Part shown: piece by piece, positions 59,765 to 64,000 of the stretch
Layout of the letters: each line of letters starts with the position of its first letter
Position numbering within the stretch: the first letter of the stretch is position 1
Source of the DNA: Lentzea fradiae
GTDB taxonomy: Bacteria > Actinomycetota > Actinomycetes > Mycobacteriales > Pseudonocardiaceae
NCBI RefSeq assembly: GCF_900100955.1
Contig: NZ_FNCC01000002.1
Coordinates: forward strand, 594,980-658,979
Reading direction: 5' to 3'
DNA: 64,000 nt
Program-made: the position numbers and the translations under genes
The notes under the pieces: model-generated
The model's input: the letters and a program-made list of their open reading frames with translations, nothing else
The model's database searches: none
What the model was told of the DNA's origin: nothing

Positions 59765-60745
59765 TCACGACTCTACCGACGCACGAGCCTGTCCGGCCTG
59801 GCGTTGGTAGAGCTTCCGGATGACGTCGTCGATCTGGGGCTCCACCACGGCGAGGTCGTGCACCTCCACCCGGCTCACCACGCGGGTGATCAGCTGCGCC
59901 GCCGTCGTCTCCACCCTCCGGAACGTGAGGTGGTGGCGCAGCCCGTTCGCCTCGCTGCGCACCGCCGTCACTCCTGGGACGTCCGGCGGCGGTCCGGGTT
60001 CCCTGAGGTCGATGACCAGCTCCCGCTCCGGCGTGACCTCGGCGCGCAGCTCGTCGAGCGGGCCGTCCGCGAGCACCCGGCCGTGGTCGATCACCATCAG
60101 CCGCGGGCAGAGCCGTTCGATGTCGTCGAGGTCGTGCGTGGTCAGCAGCAACGTCGTGCCGCGGCGGGCGTTGATGTCCGCGAGGAACTCCCTGAGCCGT
60201 TCCTTCGACTCCAGGTCCAGTCCGATCGTCGGCTCGTCGAGGACCAGCAGCTCCGGAGCGTGCAGCAGGGCCGCCGTGATCTCGCCGCGCATCCGCTGCC
60301 CCAGCGACAGCTGCCGCACCGGCGTGGCGAGGAACCCCCGCAGCCCCAGCAGCTCGACGCACTCGTCGAGCCGGTCCCGGTGGTCCGCGGCGGGCACCCG
60401 GTAGATGGACCGCAGCAGGTCGAAGCTGTCCCGCAGCGGCAGGTCCCACCAGAGCTGGCTGCGCTGGCCGAACACGACGCCGATGCGCCGCGCCAGGTCG
60501 CGCCGCTGCCGTGACGGATCCACGCCGTTCACCCGGACGTGGCCGCTGGTGGGCACGAGGATGCCGGTCAGCATCTTGATCGTCGTGGACTTGCCGGCGC
60601 CGTTCGGCCCGACGTACCCGACGGCCTCACCCGCCTCGACGCCGAACGTGACGTCGTCGACCGCGGTGACGGTCTTGTACCTGCGCCGCAGGCCCTTCGA
60701 CGTGGCGACCTTGAACTCCCTGCGGAGCTCCCTGACCTCGATCAT
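59765..60745 (-). CDS. ABC transporter ATP-binding protein (ABC-2 exporter)
   Basis: 326 residues. Complete ATPase: Walker A YVGPNGAGKSTTIKML, Q-loop VVFGQRSQLWWDLP, signature LSLGQRMRGEITAALL, Walker B LLVLDEPTIGLD, H-loop LLTTHDLDDIERLC. The FGQRSQLWWDLP segment is typical of the DUF990-type ABC-2 transporters. The C-terminal 90 residues form a small regulatory domain. It overlaps the permease stop (ATGA). The three genes 61532-62317, 60742-61539 and 59765-60745 form one operon with two permeases and one ATPase; substrate unknown. Confidence 0.94.
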   Translation of the reverse strand: MIEVRELRREFKVATSKGLRRRYKTVTAVDDVTFGVEAGEAVGYVGPNGAGKSTTIKMLTGILVPTSGHVRVNGVDPSRQRRDLARRIGVVFGQRSQLWWDLPLRDSFDLLRSIYRVPAADHRDRLDECVELLGLRGFLATPVRQLSLGQRMRGEITAALLHAPELLVLDEPTIGLDLESKERLREFLADINARRGTTLLLTTHDLDDIERLCPRLMVIDHGRVLADGPLDELRAEVTPERELVIDLREPGPPPDVPGVTAVRSEANGLRHHLTFRRVETTAAQLITRVVSRVEVHDLAVVEPQIDDVIRKLYQRQAGQARASVES

Positions 60746-61539
60746 GATCCCGTACCCCGGTAGTGCCTGACCGCGAACCGCCAGACGAGCCCCGCGACAC
60801 CCGCCGCGAGGACCGCGACGAGCGGCGACGTCCACCCCGTCCAGCCGGGAAAGCCGAGCGGGTCCTGCTTCCCGAGCAACGTGAGGCTCGGGTAGTACGC
60901 CACGAACGCACCCGGCACGACGAACGCCATCAGCCAGCGCAGCGGCCGTGAGTAGACGTTGATCGGGTACGACGTGAAGGAGTTGCCGCCGTAGGTGACG
61001 GCGTTGGCGAACTCGCGGCCCTCGACGATCCAGAAGCAGACCGAGCAGGCCACCACCCACACCGCGCTGAAGATGACCGCGCCCGCGACCGGTGTCAGCA
61101 CGGCCAGCACCACCTTCGCCGGAGTCCACTCGACGGTGACGTGCGCCAGCGCGTACCCCATCGCGCCCAGCGCCCCCGCGATCCTGCCGATCCGGCGCAA
61201 CCGGATGTCGGTGCACATGATCTGCGGCAACGTCCCGAGCGGGCGCATCAGCAGCACGTCGAAACTCCCGGTGCGGATGTAGGTCGGCAGGTTGTCGAGC
61301 TGCCCCGCGAAGAGGTCCGCGACCCCGAACGCCGCACCCGCGAACGCGTACATCAGCACCACCTCGTCGCGGGTGAAGCCGCCGAGCGCGTCGATCCGGT
61401 CGAACAGGACGAGGATGACCACCAGTTCGGTGCACTGGGCGATGATCTGCGTGAGGAAGTCGATCGTGAACGACGCGCGGTAGACCAGCTGGCTGCGCAG
61501 ACGTGCGCCGACCAGCCTGGCGTAGACGAGGTCAGCCAC
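60742..61539 (-). CDS. ABC-2 permease (DUF990 type)
   Basis: 265 residues with six helices; the first half (YARLVGARLRSQLVYRASFTIDFLTQII) and TYIRTGSFDVLLMRPLGTLPQIMCTDIRLRRIGR are characteristic of the second permease of DUF990-type exporters. It should pair with the permease at 61532-62317 to form a heterodimer. GTG 61539 overlaps the upstream stop by 8 bases. Confidence 0.9.
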   Translation of the reverse strand: MADLVYARLVGARLRSQLVYRASFTIDFLTQIIAQCTELVVILVLFDRIDALGGFTRDEVVLMYAFAGAAFGVADLFAGQLDNLPTYIRTGSFDVLLMRPLGTLPQIMCTDIRLRRIGRIAGALGAMGYALAHVTVEWTPAKVVLAVLTPVAGAVIFSAVWVVACSVCFWIVEGREFANAVTYGGNSFTSYPINVYSRPLRWLMAFVVPGAFVAYYPSLTLLGKQDPLGFPGWTGWTSPLVAVLAAGVAGLVWRFAVRHYRGTGS

Positions 61540-62317
61540 CCTGCACCACCACCCTGCGCACGGCCCGCTGCAACGCCAGGTGGCCGAGCCCGAGCATGGC
61601 CGCGGCCCAGAACACCTGGTACAGCAGGATTCCCGGCGCGCTGCCGTGCCCGAGGAACACGTCGATCGGCGCCTGCAGCAACGCCGGGAACGGCGTCAGC
61701 CACAGCACGTCCCTCGCCCAGTCCGGGAAGAACGCGACAGGCACCGTGAGGCCGCACAGCACCCCGGAGGTGATGTTCCAGAACCCGTACAGGCCCCGGT
61801 TGTCGAGCAGCCAGAACGCGCTGACGTCGATGAGGAACCGGAACGCGAAGCTGACGACCAGCGCGAGCACCGCACTCAGCAGGAACAACGGCCACTGCAA
61901 CGCCGTGGCGGGGAACTGGAACGGGAACAGCGCCATGCCGAACACCATCGGCGGCGCCAGCCTGGTCAAGAACGCGAACCCGGCCCTGCCGGCGTCCTGC
62001 GCGAGCAACGCGCTCTGCAGGTGCCACGGCCGGTACAGGTCCACGACGACGTCACCGGATCGCACGCGCTCGGCGAGCTCGTTGGTCCCCCACAACAGGA
62101 CGAACCCGAGCAGCCCCTGCCCGATCCAGACGAACGTGTTGGTGGCAGCGATGTCGTAGTCCGCGATCTCGCCGTTCGCCGCCCGCAGAGCGGCGGCGAG
62201 AACGGCGACCCGCAGCAGGCCGAAGACCACGTTCGTGGTCATCCCGGCGAGCATCGCTTGTCGGTAGGTCGAATATCTCCGGAACCCGGCAATGATCAGA
62301 TCGGCGTGAACACGCAC
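61532..62317 (-). CDS. ABC-2 permease (DUF990 type)
   Basis: 261 residues with six helices (ADLIIAGFRRYSTYRQAMLAGMTTNVVFGLL near the start, then VRSGDVVVDLYRPWHLQSALLAQDAGR). First gene of the exporter operon. The GTG start follows the kinase gene stop by 34 bases on the same strand, so co-transcription with the kinase is possible. Confidence 0.9.
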   Translation of the reverse strand: MRVHADLIIAGFRRYSTYRQAMLAGMTTNVVFGLLRVAVLAAALRAANGEIADYDIAATNTFVWIGQGLLGFVLLWGTNELAERVRSGDVVVDLYRPWHLQSALLAQDAGRAGFAFLTRLAPPMVFGMALFPFQFPATALQWPLFLLSAVLALVVSFAFRFLIDVSAFWLLDNRGLYGFWNITSGVLCGLTVPVAFFPDWARDVLWLTPFPALLQAPIDVFLGHGSAPGILLYQVFWAAAMLGLGHLALQRAVRRVVVQGG

Positions 62318-62351
62318 GCCGACCTACGTTAGTGACCGTCGCAAGTGGATT

Positions 62352-63737
62352 TCACGAGCTGCCGAACGCGCTGGTCACCACTTCACCCACACCGGGCTCC
62401 GAGGCCAGGCAGAGGAAGTAGCTGCGGGTGCCGTCCTTGAACCCGACCGCGGTGATCTCCCACCCGGTCGTGTCGACCGACGCCCGCGTGTTCGCCTTCA
62501 TCGCCTCGGTCGTGCAGACGCCCTTCACCTCGGCCGACGCCGCCAGCTCGTCCGAGTCGACCGCCGGGATCTCCCCCGAGAGCCAGCCCCCTCCGAACGC
62601 CTCCCAGTAGTGCTCGTCCGCACAGCTGCCGACCTTCCGCGCCGTGGCTGCCTCGCCACCGATGCTGTTGATCCCGCGGAAGCACGTCGACTTGTCGATG
62701 CAGAACCCGCCGTCGCACTTCTTGAGGAACGGCGGCACGTCCTCCGCGCCACCCGGCTGCGCGGTCGTGGTCGTGGCGGCCCCCGGCCCCTGCGCGGCCG
62801 CCTTCTCGTCACCGAAGGAGTTCCACGCGACCACGCCTGCGGCGAGCGCGACGACCACCCCCGCCGCCGCGGCGAGCACCGGCCACCGCGTGCGCTTGAC
62901 CTGCGCGCCGACCGGCACCGTCGGCTGCCGCATCGGGTCGCTCAGCTCGTCCCGCAGCTGCGCCGCACTGGCCGTCCGCAGGTTCGCGTCCGGGTGCAGC
63001 GCCCTGGCCAGCGCCTCGTGCAGAGCCGGCGGCACCCCGTCGACGGCCGTCACGGGACGGCGCAGGATCTCGCCGAGCTGGTCGAAACTGCTGACGGGCC
63101 ACGGCACCGGCCGCGGCGGCTTGCCGGCGAGCAACGTGTAGAGCGTCGCGGCGAGCGAGTACACGTCCGCCTGCGGCGTCGGCTCCGCCATCGCGAATGC
63201 CTCCGGCGGTGCGTAACTGGGGCTCAGGGCGTCCCGCGTGACCGTGCTGCCACCCTGAGCGTCCAGCAGCGCCGCGAGCCCGAAGTCGGCGAGCTTGGGC
63301 GTGCCGTACCGGTCGACGAGGATGTTGCCGGGCTTGATGTCCCGGTGCAGAACCCCCTCCGAATGAGCGGTAGCGAGCGCGTCCGCGAGCCGGATCCCCA
63401 GCTCCCGCACCCGTTCCGGGTGCAACGGCCCCTGCCGGTCGAGCTGGTCGGCGAGCGACCCGCCCGTGCACAGCTCCATGACGATGTAGGGCGTGCCCCA
63501 CGGCGTGATGTTCGCGTCGTGCACCCCGACCACGTGAGGATGCCCCGACAACTTGGCCGCGGCCCGAGCCTCCCGCAGGAACCGGTGCCGGTCCCGCTCG
63601 TCGACGAGCACCCGGTTGTCGATCTTCACCGCGACGTCGCGGTGCAACTGTGCCTGATGGGCGCGGTAGACGGTGGCGAACCCACCCGCGCCCAAGGGTC
63701 TCAGGTCCGACAGGCCGGGGATGTGAGGTGCGGTCAC
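62352..63737 (-). CDS. Ser/Thr protein kinase with Cys-rich Septum-formation-like tail
   Basis: About 461 residues. The kinase domain (LRPLGAGGFATVYRAHQ, VAVKID, LHRDIKPGNILVD, DFGLAA, SPSYAPPEAF) belongs to a different subgroup from the three kinases on the left; the activation segment lacks the GTPxYxAPE form. One membrane helix (WPVLAAAAGVVVALAAGVVAW) precedes a tail with six Cys (KKCDGGFCIDKSTCF, GSCADEHYWEAFGGGWL, GVCTTEA, FLCLAS). The CADEHYWE motif resembles the Septum formation domain. GTG 63737 is chosen by domain boundary. It stands ahead of the exporter operon on the same strand. Confidence 0.9.
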   Translation of the reverse strand: MTAPHIPGLSDLRPLGAGGFATVYRAHQAQLHRDVAVKIDNRVLVDERDRHRFLREARAAAKLSGHPHVVGVHDANITPWGTPYIVMELCTGGSLADQLDRQGPLHPERVRELGIRLADALATAHSEGVLHRDIKPGNILVDRYGTPKLADFGLAALLDAQGGSTVTRDALSPSYAPPEAFAMAEPTPQADVYSLAATLYTLLAGKPPRPVPWPVSSFDQLGEILRRPVTAVDGVPPALHEALARALHPDANLRTASAAQLRDELSDPMRQPTVPVGAQVKRTRWPVLAAAAGVVVALAAGVVAWNSFGDEKAAAQGPGAATTTTAQPGGAEDVPPFLKKCDGGFCIDKSTCFRGINSIGGEAATARKVGSCADEHYWEAFGGGWLSGEIPAVDSDELAASAEVKGVCTTEAMKANTRASVDTTGWEITAVGFKDGTRSYFLCLASEPGVGEVVTSAFGSS

Positions 63738-63779
63738 GCGCGGCAGCCTAGTCGCGCACCCCGACAATCCCGTCTCGCG

Positions 63780-64000
63780 CTACTTCTTCGCCGCTTTGGC
63801 GGCCTTCTTGAAGTCGCGCACCTCCAGCAGCGACTTCTGGTCCGTCACGTCCGCGACACTGCGCCGGCTGCCTTCGTCGCCGTAGCTCCCGGCGGCCTCC
63901 CGCCATCCGTCGGGCTGGATGCCGAACTGCTTGCCGAGCAACGCCAGGAAGATCCTCGCTTTCTGGTCGCCGAACCCGGGCAGCGCCTTGAGCCGCTTGA
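63780..64000 (-). CDS. HhH-GPD-type base-excision repair protein, 3' part
   Basis: Only the C-terminal 72 residues are in the window; the gene enters from the right. The helix-hairpin-helix LKRLKALPGFGDQKARIFLALLGKQFGI and the following DGWREAAGSYGDEGSRRSVADVTD match the actinobacterial HhH-GPD glycosylase-like family (usually about 190 residues). A basic Lys/Ala tail follows. Stop TAG at 63780-63782. Confidence 0.85.
   Translation of the reverse strand, partial: KRLKALPGFGDQKARIFLALLGKQFGIQPDGWREAAGSYGDEGSRRSVADVTDQKSLLEVRDFKKAAKAAKK

Overview
The window is high-GC actinobacterial DNA. GTG and TTG starts are frequent, genes often overlap by 4 bp (ATGA/GTGA), and several genes appear leaderless. 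Gene content and order point to the Pseudonocardiaceae (Lentzea/Saccharothrix/Actinosynnema type), but the genus is inference. The stretch from 17.4 to 32.4 kb follows the order of Mycobacterium tuberculosis Rv0948c-Rv0957 (chorismate mutase, pcrA/uvrD1, M23 peptidase, sucC, sucD, 34-kDa-antigen-like DUF5336 protein, perM, purN, purH), with a few lineage-specific insertions. No CRISPR array, transposase or integrase was seen.

Layout. 0-1.7 kb: the end of a DUF4365 protein and an uncharacterised partner. 1.7-5.6 kb: a PspC envelope-stress locus with a small membrane protein, a PspC protein, a divergent PspC-type histidine kinase with its LuxR regulator, and a PAP2-like membrane protein. 5.6-16.2 kb: a signalling island with three paralogous Ser/Thr kinases, an SsgA-like protein, an EamA exporter with a divergent LysR regulator, and three single-pass membrane proteins; several of these share similar extracytoplasmic tails. 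16.3-17.4 kb: a histone-deacetylase-family enzyme. 17.4-33.2 kb: the conserved backbone (shikimate branch, DNA repair helicase, TCA cycle, purine synthesis). 33.3-39.4 kb: the SOS mutasome imuA'-imuB-dnaE2 behind a perfect LexA box. 39.9-49.6 kb: an accessory island carrying a short RiPP-precursor-like peptide and an HExxH peptide-modifying protein, converging on a vWA-NB-ARC-TPR protein (FxsT type), a MoxR AAA ATPase and a VMAP-type protein with a class III cyclase-like N-terminus. 49.9-50.2 kb: two divergent tRNA-like genes. 50.3-54 kb: reductase/TetR pair, DUF3017, folD, YdcZ-type transporter. 53.7-57.2 kb: a TNT-domain NADase-toxin-like protein and a pentapeptide-repeat protein. 57.2-64 kb: mdh, an inositol monophosphatase-like protein, DUF1918, a lipoprotein, an ABC-2 exporter operon, a fourth Ser/Thr kinase and the end of an HhH-GPD repair protein.

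Main points for follow-up: (1) a complete predicted ribosome-mediated attenuator (Phe/Tyr-rich leader peptide, antiterminator, terminator) in front of the chorismate mutase gene; (2) the precursor-HExxH unit beside a VMAP/MoxR/FxsT conflict system, with no radical SAM enzyme in the window; (3) a 24-codon ORF overlapping both imuB and dnaE2; (4) tandem atypical tRNA genes bordering the conflict island; (5) a CTG start for purN; (6) extracytoplasmic domains apparently shared between kinases and non-kinase membrane proteins.
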